Source: JAENVT01 sp031412355 (lineage in GTDB: Bacteria; Actinomycetota; Acidimicrobiia; Acidimicrobiales; Ilumatobacteraceae). Taken from it: 7,017 bases of DNA. This document shows, piece by piece, positions 1 through 4,780 of this stretch; position 1 is the stretch's first letter; the number at the start of each line of letters is the position of its first letter. The translations under genes were made by a program, and so were the position numbers. The stretch lies in contig JANOCR010000381.1 in the NCBI GenBank assembly GCA_031412355.1, positions 1 through 7,017 of the forward strand, read 5' to 3'. Under the pieces are notes generated by a model that worked only from the letters and a program-made list of their open reading frames with translations, did no database searches and had not been told where the DNA came from.

Positions 1-3
1 CCG

Positions 4-1407
4 ATGACCAGTTTCGATCTCGATCTCAGCAAGTACAACCTCGGTTGGAGTGACGATGCGGTCGAATACGCCTTCAAGCCCGCCAAGGGCCTGAATCAGG
101 GTGTCGTCGATCAGATTTCGTGGTGGAAGGGCGAGCCGAACTGGATGTCGAAGCAGCGTCAGCGCAGCTTGCGGCTGTTCGAAAAGAAGCCGATGGCGCC
201 GTGGTTCGCCGCCAACATGCCCGACCTCGACTTCCAGGACATCTTCTACTACCTCAAGCCGGCCACCGACCAGGTCAGCGAGTGGGACGACCTGCCCGAG
301 CAGATGAAGACCACCTATGAAAAGCTGGGCATCCCCGAGGCCGAGCGCAAGTACCTGGCCGGCGTCACCGCACAGTACGAATCGGAAGTTGTCTTCCACC
401 GCAACCGCGAAGATCTCGAGGCGCAGGGCATCTTGTTCTGCGACATGGACACCGCGCTGCGCGAGTACCCCGACCTGGTCAAGCAGTACTTCGGCTCGGT
501 CATCCCGGCGGGCGACAACAAGTTCGCTGCGCTCAACACCGCCGTGTGGAGCGGTGGCTCGTTCATCTACGTGCCGCCCGGTGTCGAGTGCGAAATGCCG
601 CTGCAGGCCTACTTCCGCATCAACAGCGAGAACGCCGGCCAGTTCGAGCGCACGGTGATCATTGCCGACGAGGGCTCGCAGGTTCATTACATCGAGGGCT
701 GCTCGGCCCCGGTGTACACCAACGACTCGCTGCACTCTGCAGTGGTCGAGATCATCGTCAAGCCGTCGGCTCGCGTCACCTACACCACCATCCAGAACTG
801 GTCGCCCAACGTCTACAACCTGGTTACCAAGCGGGCCCGCGTCGAGGCCGAGGGTCACATGGAATGGATCGACGGGAACATTGGATCGAAGCTCACCATG
901 AAGTACCCGAGCGTGTATCTGGTCGGTCCGAAGGCCACGGGCGAGGTGCTGTCGGTCGCCTACGCGGGCCCCGGCCAGCATCAAGATGCCGGTGCAAAGA
1001 TGGTGCACGCGGCCCCCGAGACGACGTCGAAGATCGTGTCGAAGTCGATCAGCAAGGACGGCGGCATCACCACCTACCGCGGCCTGGTTCGGGTCGAGGA
1101 AGGCGCCTACGGCTGCAAGAGCCACGTGCAGTGCGATGCCCTGATTCTCGACGAGGAGAGCGAGAGCCGCACGATGCCGTACATGGAAGTCGGCGAGCGC
1201 GACGCCGAAATCGGTCACGAGGCGACGGTCAGCAAGATCGCCGACGAGCAGTTGTTCTACCTCATGAGCCGTGGACTATCGCAGGAGCAGGCAATGAGCA
1301 TGGTGGTCAACGGCTTCATCGAGCCGATCACCCGCACGCTTCCGATGGAGTACGCGGTCGAGTGGAGCCGCCTGATCGAATTGCAGATGGAAGGCAGCGT
1401 CGGCTGA
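4..1407 (+). CDS. sufB: Fe-S cluster assembly scaffold protein SufB
   Basis: SufB is the cysteine-bearing scaffold of the cytosolic SufBC2D complex, on which sulfur from the SufS cysteine desulfurase system and iron are built into Fe-S clusters. The 467-residue length is near normal for the family. Family hallmarks seen include GGSFIYVPPGV, the YIEGCSAP segment with Cys233 (probable counterpart of E. coli Cys254), the HVQCDALIL segment with Cys377, and GHEATVSKI with His405 and Glu406. The 29-residue spacing from Cys377 to Glu406 equals that between E. coli Cys405 and Glu434, which supports an active scaffold. The C-terminus EGSVG is typical. The ATG lies 3 nt from the window edge, so its RBS and promoter are not visible, and neither is any upstream regulator such as sufR. 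sufD and sufC lie downstream but are separated from it by a four-Cys ORF and about 600 nt. Identification is firm. Confidence 0.97.
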   Translation: MTSFDLDLSKYNLGWSDDAVEYAFKPAKGLNQGVVDQISWWKGEPNWMSKQRQRSLRLFEKKPMAPWFAANMPDLDFQDIFYYLKPATDQVSEWDDLPEQMKTTYEKLGIPEAERKYLAGVTAQYESEVVFHRNREDLEAQGILFCDMDTALREYPDLVKQYFGSVIPAGDNKFAALNTAVWSGGSFIYVPPGVECEMPLQAYFRINSENAGQFERTVIIADEGSQVHYIEGCSAPVYTNDSLHSAVVEIIVKPSARVTYTTIQNWSPNVYNLVTKRARVEAEGHMEWIDGNIGSKLTMKYPSVYLVGPKATGEVLSVAYAGPGQHQDAGAKMVHAAPETTSKIVSKSISKDGGITTYRGLVRVEEGAYGCKSHVQCDALILDEESESRTMPYMEVGERDAEIGHEATVSKIADEQLFYLMSRGLSQEQAMSMVVNGFIEPITRTLPMEYAVEWSRLIELQMEGSVG

Positions 1408-1464
1408 CGTCCGGGCGATGATCTGACATCGCACGCCAGCCGCTTTGACATGCTTCGTCGTCTG

Positions 1465-1484
1465 TGTCAGCTCCTGGAGCGACA
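1465..1484 (+). other. Imperfect 20-bp dyad downstream of sufB
   Basis: The arms TGTC-A-GCTC and GAGC-GACA flank a CTG loop, with one unpaired A on the left arm. It sits about 60 nt after the sufB stop. No T-tract follows, so it is at best a weak terminator or RNA 3'-end structure. It could equally be a protein-binding dyad. Nothing else in the 206-nt gap between sufB and the next gene is convincing apart from the -10 box near its end. Confidence 0.25.
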
Positions 1485-1590
1485 GTCGTTCTGAGCGCTT
1501 ACATGGAGGTCGAATGCGCCGCAGATGCCGGTGTACTCGGCGACCGGGAGACCCGAACCGGTGACATTTGGTGTGAACGCTGCGCGCGGC

Positions 1591-1607
1591 CGTAGCGGTT
1601 CTACGCT
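1591..1607 (+). promoter_or_regulatory. Putative leaderless promoter with overlapping inverted repeat
   Basis: TACGCT at 1602-1607 fits the actinobacterial -10 pattern TANNNT and ends 6 nt before the ATG at 1614, where no Shine-Dalgarno sequence is present. That geometry is typical of leaderless transcripts. A 5-bp inverted repeat, CGTAG-N5-CTACG (1591-1595 and 1601-1605), covers the -10 box and could be an operator. No clear -35 box is seen. This is inference from spacing and motif only. Confidence 0.4.
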
Positions 1608-1613
1608 TCGCCT

Positions 1614-1967
1614 ATGCCAATGCGCCAGGAATGCAAGAACTTCGAGAGTCGCACGTATGCGAACGGCGAGACGGTTCGCAAGTGCAATCTCGATCTCGCG
1701 CCCGACGCTCCTTGGCGGTGCCCCGAGCATTGTTTGGCGTTCGAGCCGCGGATGGATGCGGGGTGGACGTACGGGTCCATGGTCGCGCCTCCGACGCCGC
1801 CCGAGCCGCCGGGTCTCGATGACGGCAGCGCCGCAGCAATCCTCGACGAGGCCGAGAACTTCCTCAACTCGATTGGTCCGCAGGTGATGTCGGAGGCCGG
1901 CGACGCCCGGCAGAAGCCGCGCAGGCGGCGGTTCCGGCGGATGATGCGCCGCTTCCGCGACGACTGA
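1614..1967 (+). CDS. Four-cysteine small protein of unknown function, within the suf cluster
   Basis: This is a 117-residue soluble protein whose family I do not recognise. The N-terminal third carries Cys7, Cys24, Cys36 and Cys40, the last two in the motif CPEHC with His39. This spacing, C-x16-C-x11-C-x3-C, suggests a zinc or Fe-S site. A Pro-rich linker (about residues 58-66) leads to a predicted helix and then a strongly basic C-terminus (KPRRRRFRRMMRRFRDD, 101-117) that could bind nucleic acid, membrane lipid or an acidic partner. The ATG at 1614 is chosen because a TANNNT box lies 6 nt upstream; a second in-frame ATG at 1620 is possible. No RBS precedes either. Its place between sufB and sufD suggests a link to Fe-S assembly or its control, but no activity can be assigned. 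The Cys pattern and the continuous frame up to its own stop before sufD support it as a real gene. Confidence 0.75.
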   Translation: MPMRQECKNFESRTYANGETVRKCNLDLAPDAPWRCPEHCLAFEPRMDAGWTYGSMVAPPTPPEPPGLDDGSAAAILDEAENFLNSIGPQVMSEAGDARQKPRRRRFRRMMRRFRDD

Positions 1968-1996
1968 CCCTCCGATGGTGCGGTCGGCGGATTAGC

Positions 1997-2015
1997 ACTA
2001 CGCGGGTAGTAGAAT
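1997..2015 (+). promoter_or_regulatory. Putative leaderless promoter and operator of sufD
   Basis: TAGAAT at 2010-2015 differs from the consensus -10 TATAAT by one base and ends 7 nt before the sufD GTG. There is no Shine-Dalgarno sequence in front of sufD, consistent with a leaderless mRNA. A perfect 5-bp inverted repeat ACTAC-GCGG-GTAGT (1997-2001 and 2006-2010) abuts and overlaps the first base of the -10 box, where a bound repressor would block RNA polymerase. No good -35 is seen at 16-18 nt spacing. Inference from sequence only. Confidence 0.5.
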
Positions 2016-2022
2016 TTCGGCC

Positions 2023-3141
2023 GTGCTTGCGTTCTCTCCCGACCTGGTTGACCCCTCTGACCAGCTACGCAGGGCGGCCGCCGAGCGTGCCCGGGCGATG
2101 GCGCTGCCGACGGCCGAACAGGAAGTGTGGCGCTACAGTCGCATCGGTGAGCTACAGCTCGACCGCTTCCACCCCGTTGCTCCCGCGACCAGCGTGCAGG
2201 GCGCCAACGGGTACGTGGCTGATCGGCACGACCTCGATACCACCGTGGTGCACGATGTCTTCGACGAGCTCAGCGCATCGTTCTACGGCGAGACGGTGCT
2301 CTCGATTCCTCGCGGTACCCACCTCGCAACTCCGATCATGGTCACCCACACGGTTCACGGCGGCGACCAGGCGACGTTTCCGCGACTAGTCATCGACGCG
2401 GGCGAGGACAGCGAAGTCACCGTCGTCGAGCGGTTCGTGTCGGACGGCGATGGCGCCGCGCTCGTCGTCCCTCGCTTGTTCGTTCGGGCGCAGCAGGCGG
2501 CGCGGGTCACCTATGTCGCGATCAACGAGCTCAGCACGTCGGTGTGGCAGCTCGGCCACCAGTTGGCGGTGGGCGATCGAGACTCGACCACCCTGCTGGC
2601 CACGGTTGCTCTCGGCGGCGAGTACGCGAGGGTGCGCACCGATGCCAAGGTAGTCGGCCAAGGTGCCAGTACCCGCCAGGTCGCCCTCTACTACGCCGAC
2701 GAGACGCAGATGCACGACTTCCGCACCCTGCAGGATCATGTCGCCCCCCGCACTACCAGCGATCTGCTGTTCAAGGGCGCGGTGCAGGACACGGCGCGCA
2801 GCGTGTACACGGGATTGATTCGAATTGGCCACGAGGCCAAGGGATCGGTTGCGTATCAGACCAACCGCAACCTCACCCTCAGCGCCGGTGCATGGGCCGA
2901 GAGCGTGCCCAACCTGGAGATCGAGACCAACGACGTGAAGTGCAGCCATGCCAGCACCATTGGGCCGATCGACGAGGATCAGCGGTTCTATCTCGAAAGT
3001 CGCGGCATCCCGCCCGAGACCGCCGAACGTCTGGTGGTGCTGGGGTTCTTCGACGAGGTGTTGGCCCAACTCCCGGTCGGGACCTTGGCCGCCGAACTGC
3101 GCTCCCAAGTGGCCGCCAAGCTCGATCGGCGCACCCGATGA
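2023..3141 (+). CDS. sufD: Fe-S cluster assembly protein SufD
   Basis: SufD is the SufB paralogue that pairs with it in the SufBC2D complex; its C-terminal region helps form the cluster-building interface and it supports iron acquisition. The 372-residue protein has the diagnostic C-terminal stretch NDVKCSHASTIGPIDEDQ followed by FYLESRGIP. His309 in the Cys307-Ser-His309 triad corresponds to E. coli His360, a residue implicated in de novo cluster formation. The TYVAINEL and VYTGLIRI segments are typical of the beta-helix core. The start is GTG at 2023, chosen because the family N-terminus fits and a TAGAAT box lies 7 nt upstream (probable leaderless start). The stop overlaps the Rieske gene start in ATGA, so the two are translationally coupled. 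Identification is firm; the start is fairly sure. Confidence 0.95.
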   Translation: MLAFSPDLVDPSDQLRRAAAERARAMALPTAEQEVWRYSRIGELQLDRFHPVAPATSVQGANGYVADRHDLDTTVVHDVFDELSASFYGETVLSIPRGTHLATPIMVTHTVHGGDQATFPRLVIDAGEDSEVTVVERFVSDGDGAALVVPRLFVRAQQAARVTYVAINELSTSVWQLGHQLAVGDRDSTTLLATVALGGEYARVRTDAKVVGQGASTRQVALYYADETQMHDFRTLQDHVAPRTTSDLLFKGAVQDTARSVYTGLIRIGHEAKGSVAYQTNRNLTLSAGAWAESVPNLEIETNDVKCSHASTIGPIDEDQRFYLESRGIPPETAERLVVLGFFDEVLAQLPVGTLAAELRSQVAAKLDRRTR

Positions 3142-3455
3142 GCACCGCTGTCTGTTCGTTCACTGATCTAGCGCCCAACAGCGCGACCCGCTTCGACGTC
3201 GGCGGACGCGCCGTCGCGGTCATCAGAATCGGCGACGACGTGTACGCGATCGGCGATACGTGCAGTCACGCAGACGTGTCACTGAGTGAAGGCGAGCTTC
3301 TCTGCGATACCAAGGAAATCGAGTGCTGGAAGCATGGCAGCACGTTCAGTCTCGAGACGGGCGAGCCACAGACCTTGCCGGCCACACAGCCCGTGCCGGT
3401 GTATGTCGCCCGAGTCGTCGACGGCATGGTCGAGATCGATCTGGAGGTTCAGTGA
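3138..3455 (+). CDS. Rieske-type [2Fe-2S] ferredoxin of the suf operon
   Basis: This is a 105-residue soluble single-domain Rieske protein. The cluster ligands are seen as Cys42-Ser-His44 (in GDTCSHAD) and Cys63-Trp-Lys-His66 (in CWKHGS), i.e. C-x-H-x18-C-x2-H, with the usual Gly/Ser after the second His and a PVPVYVARV strand at the end. Such proteins are usually named the non-heme iron oxygenase (dioxygenase) ferredoxin subunit, but no oxygenase gene is near. From established gene order, streptomycetes carry a similar gene between sufD and sufC, so it is better read as an electron donor or cluster-linked redox partner of the SUF system. That role is inference. It starts at an ATG overlapping the sufD stop by 4 nt and ends overlapping the sufC start by 4 nt, so it is co-translated with both. 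No signal peptide or membrane segment is seen. Confidence 0.93.
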   Translation: MSTAVCSFTDLAPNSATRFDVGGRAVAVIRIGDDVYAIGDTCSHADVSLSEGELLCDTKEIECWKHGSTFSLETGEPQTLPATQPVPVYVARVVDGMVEIDLEVQ

Positions 3456-4225
3456 GCACCCTCGAAATCCGCGACCTGGTCGCCTCGGTCTCCGGCAAGA
3501 CCATCCTCAACGGCATCACCCTCACGGTCAGTTCGGGCGAGGTGCACGCCGTCATGGGGCCGAATGGGGCAGGCAAGAGCACTCTGTCCGCCGTTGTCTT
3601 GGGCAAGCCCGGGTACGAAGTGGTCTCCGGATCCGTGATTCTCGACGGCGTCGACATGCTGGCCCTGCCCAGTTGGCAGCGAGCCCAAGCCGGGCTTCAT
3701 CTGGTGATGCAGTACCCGACCGAGGTGCCAGGTGTACAGCTCGTCGACGTCATGCGGCACGCGTTCGACGCCCGCGGGATGGCTACTGCCGATCTCGACA
3801 GCCGGCTGTACGCCGAGGCGGCGAAGATCAACTTCGATGCTGCGCTGTTCGAGAGGGCACTCAACGTCGACCTCTCAGGTGGCGAGAAGAAGCGCAACGA
3901 GACGTTGCAGGTCGCCATGCTGCAGCCCAAGATCGTGATCCTCGATGAACTCGACAGCGGCCTCGACATCGACGCCCTGCGGGATTGCGCGCTGCGGATC
4001 GAGGCGTTGACCAACGAGCAGAACCTCGGTGTGCTGGCGATCACGCACTACAACCGGCTGCTCGAAGTGCTGCGCCCGGATCACGTGCACATCCTGGTGA
4101 AGGGCCGCATCGTCTCGTCGGGTGGCGCTGAGCTGGCCGACCAGCTCGAAATCGACGGTTACGCAGCCTTTGTCGGCGCCGACGACGAGGCCCCGGGCGG
4201 CGCTCTCGCCGACCTTTTTGGGTAG
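3452..4225 (+). CDS. sufC: Fe-S cluster assembly ATPase SufC
   Basis: SufC is the ABC-type ATPase of the SufBC2D complex; its ATP-driven dimerisation reshapes SufB/SufD to allow cluster assembly. The 257-residue protein has Walker A GPNGAGKST (36-44), a Q-loop MQYPTEVPG with Gln87, the signature LSGGEKKRNE (141-150), and Walker B IVILDELDSGLDID (161-174) with catalytic Glu166. The switch histidine is His199 in ITHYNRLL. The DSGLDIDAL and THYNRLL segments are specific to SufC among ABC ATPases, and no membrane segment is present. The start is GTG at 3452, with GGAGG (3443-3447) 4 nt upstream and a GTGA overlap with the Rieske gene stop. The same frame remains open further upstream, but that part is an out-of-frame shadow of the Rieske gene. 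It is the last suf gene in the window. Identification is firm. Confidence 0.97.
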   Translation: MSTLEIRDLVASVSGKTILNGITLTVSSGEVHAVMGPNGAGKSTLSAVVLGKPGYEVVSGSVILDGVDMLALPSWQRAQAGLHLVMQYPTEVPGVQLVDVMRHAFDARGMATADLDSRLYAEAAKINFDAALFERALNVDLSGGEKKRNETLQVAMLQPKIVILDELDSGLDIDALRDCALRIEALTNEQNLGVLAITHYNRLLEVLRPDHVHILVKGRIVSSGGAELADQLEIDGYAAFVGADDEAPGGALADLFG

Positions 4226-4432
4226 GTCAAACGGCTCAAATCGCTTGTCGGGTGCGGTCGGTCCACCTGACAGTTGGTGACCGAACACCACTGCCAGCGG
4301 TCGCACGCTCACGGACACGTGTGCAGCCCGCACCCCCTTTCGCTTGATCGAGATGATGCCGCGCAGATTTTCTTGATGAAGTCCTGAAAATCACTTAAGG
4401 ATCGGCGCCTAGCGCCCGATGACATTCGTGCC
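4226..4432 (+). other. Intergenic stretch with little recognisable content
   Basis: These roughly 200 nt follow sufC and precede the micropeptide unit. I see no credible ORF on either strand, no tRNA and no repeat. Two small structures stand out: the hairpin at 4259-4283 and an 8-bp palindrome ACACGTGT at 4315-4322, which may be chance. Local composition is less GC-rich near 4365-4400, as expected when approaching a promoter. Confidence 0.5.
4259..4283 (+). terminator. sufC: Weak hairpin after sufC, possible terminator
   Basis: CGGTC(C)ACC pairs with GGTGACCG across an 8-nt loop, giving 8 bp with one bulged C, about 34 nt after the sufC stop. No T-tract follows, so it would be a non-canonical terminator or a 3'-end stabiliser. 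Confidence 0.3.
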
Positions 4433-4438
4433 TATAAC
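4433..4438 (+). promoter_or_regulatory. Putative -10 box for the micropeptide unit
   Basis: TATAAC matches TATAAT in five of six positions. A transcript starting about 7 nt downstream (near 4445) would have a roughly 67-nt leader before the first micro-ORF. The region 16-18 nt upstream has no good TTGACA-like sequence, so the promoter may be activator-dependent or use another sigma factor. Confidence 0.4.
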
Positions 4439-4444
4439 AACGGT

Positions 4445-4478
4445 GCACGGTGGAGGTGAACGGCGGACGCCGCCGTGC
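4445..4478 (+). promoter_or_regulatory. Structured 5' leader with alternative pairings
   Basis: CGGCGG (4461-4466) and CCGCCG (4470-4475) form a perfect 6-bp hairpin with an ACG loop. GCACGG (4445-4450) can instead pair with CCGTGC (4473-4478), which shares three bases with the inner hairpin, so the two foldings compete. It lies between the proposed transcript start and the RBS. It does not match a riboswitch class I know. Confidence 0.3.
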
Positions 4479-4497
4479 GATGGACGGAACGCCGACT

Positions 4498-4503
4498 AGG
4501 AGG
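4498..4503 (+). promoter_or_regulatory. Strong Shine-Dalgarno of the first micro-ORF
   Basis: AGGAGG is a perfect anti-16S match 8 nt before the ATG at 4512, the best RBS in the window. It is the main evidence that the 29-codon ORF is translated. GAGG (4500-4503) can pair with CCTC (4507-4510) over an ACG loop, so a small hairpin may partly hide the RBS. Confidence 0.7.
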
Positions 4504-4511
4504 ACGCCTCG

Positions 4512-4601
4512 ATGCGTCAGCAAGCAAAATACACCATGTTCCGGCTGGCGCCGGTTGTGATGCTCGTCATCACCGTCGCCGCGCCTCGAAAGTGGCTGTG
4601 A
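4512..4601 (+). CDS. Micropeptide 1, 29 residues, C-terminal APRKWL
   Basis: I know no family for this peptide. It has a basic N-terminus (Arg2, Lys6, Arg11), a hydrophobic core (LAPVVMLVITVAA, 12-24) and a short cationic-aromatic tail ending PRKWL. The layout resembles a minimal signal peptide or a single membrane helix. A signal-peptidase cut in the T-V-A / A-P region (residues 21-25) would release only five or six residues. The start is set by AGGAGG 8 nt upstream. The stop overlaps the next ATG as TGATG. Its C-terminus aligns without gaps with micropeptide 2 (8 shared residues over about the last 20, including A, P, K and W of APxKW), so the two look like diverged duplicates. Possible roles are secreted signal peptide, small membrane protein or toxin, or leader peptide of the downstream GGDEF-EAL gene. 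No function is assigned. Confidence 0.7.
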   Translation: MRQQAKYTMFRLAPVVMLVITVAAPRKWL

Positions 4602-4699
4602 TGAAAGCCATCAATCACACTTCGGTTCGGGCCGCTGCAGCCATTGCGACGTTCGTCGCTCTGATCTCTTCGGTCGGTGCCCCTTGGAAATGGTACTGA
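4601..4699 (+). CDS. Micropeptide 2, 32 residues, C-terminal APWKWY
   Basis: This is a paralogue-like partner of micropeptide 1. It has Lys2, His6 and Arg10 at the N-terminus, a hydrophobic Ala-rich core (AAAAIATFVALISSVGA, 11-27) and the tail PWKWY. The ATG shares its A with the preceding TGA and has no Shine-Dalgarno sequence of its own, so translation should be coupled to micropeptide 1. In the shared tail the Ala and Lys codons differ only at synonymous positions (GCG/GCC, AAG/AAA), as expected if the peptide rather than the DNA is conserved. A signal-peptidase-like site (S-V-G or V-G-A before the tail) could free a Trp-rich hexapeptide or pentapeptide; Pro at +1 would disfavour the latter. 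The stop lies 7 nt before the base of a terminator-like stem-loop. The same frame is open upstream from a GTG at 4475, but that longer reading has no RBS. Function unknown. Confidence 0.68.
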   Translation: MKAINHTSVRAAAAIATFVALISSVGAPWKWY

Positions 4700-4706
4700 G
4701 CTGAAC

Positions 4707-4753
4707 TGCGGCGCAGGCACCCCACCCGGTGCCTGCGCCGCACATGCTTTTTT
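4707..4753 (+). terminator. Rho-independent terminator-like stem-loop
   Basis: TGCGGCGCAGGCACC (4707-4721) and GGTGCCTGCGCCGCA (4728-4742) form a perfect 15-bp GC-rich stem with a 6-nt loop. Six T (4748-4753) follow after a 5-nt gap, which is longer than ideal. It closes the micropeptide unit. Because the next gene starts only 27 nt further on, it may act as an attenuator rather than a simple end point. Confidence 0.8.
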
Positions 4754-4766
4754 CGAATCTCTCGAC

Positions 4767-4773
4767 AAAGGAA
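4767..4773 (+). promoter_or_regulatory. Shine-Dalgarno that selects the TTG start of the GGDEF-EAL gene
   Basis: AAAGGAA lies 7 nt before TTG at 4781. No other start codon in this frame lies suitably close, and the residues after TTG lead directly into the first membrane segment. Confidence 0.6.
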
Positions 4774-4780
4774 GCCTCAC

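Noticed and set aside
546..1421. 291-codon + strand ORF in another frame of sufB.
   Set aside because: Arg/Gly/His-rich translation typical of an out-of-frame shadow; sufB in the true frame is unambiguous.
1445..1450. Perfect TTGACA downstream of sufB, suggesting a promoter.
   Set aside because: No -10-like hexamer at 16-18 nt; the bases there are part of the TGTC...GACA dyad.
1503..1595. A 30-codon ORF in the sufB downstream gap encoding WCERCARP (a CxxC motif), extendable to a GTG at 1464.
   Set aside because: No Shine-Dalgarno or leaderless -10 box at a suitable distance before either start, and its composition does not stand out from background. Too weak to call without homologues.
2386..3108. 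Long minus-strand ORF opposite sufD (240 codons), and a similar 347-codon one opposite the GGDEF-EAL gene (5156-6199).
   Set aside because: Both are antisense shadows of well-supported genes in GC-rich DNA, with low-complexity Arg/His/Gln-rich translations and no family features.
4433..4511. A cyclic-di-GMP riboswitch upstream of the GGDEF-EAL unit.
   Set aside because: The conserved core motifs of class I and class II cyclic-di-GMP aptamers are not present, and the leader is too short and simple.
4475..4699. A longer reading of micropeptide 2 from GTG at 4475 (74 residues).
   Set aside because: No RBS. The added N-terminal part is the shadow of micropeptide 1 in another frame and is Arg/His-rich with no pattern, whereas ATG 4601 sits in a TGATG coupling site.
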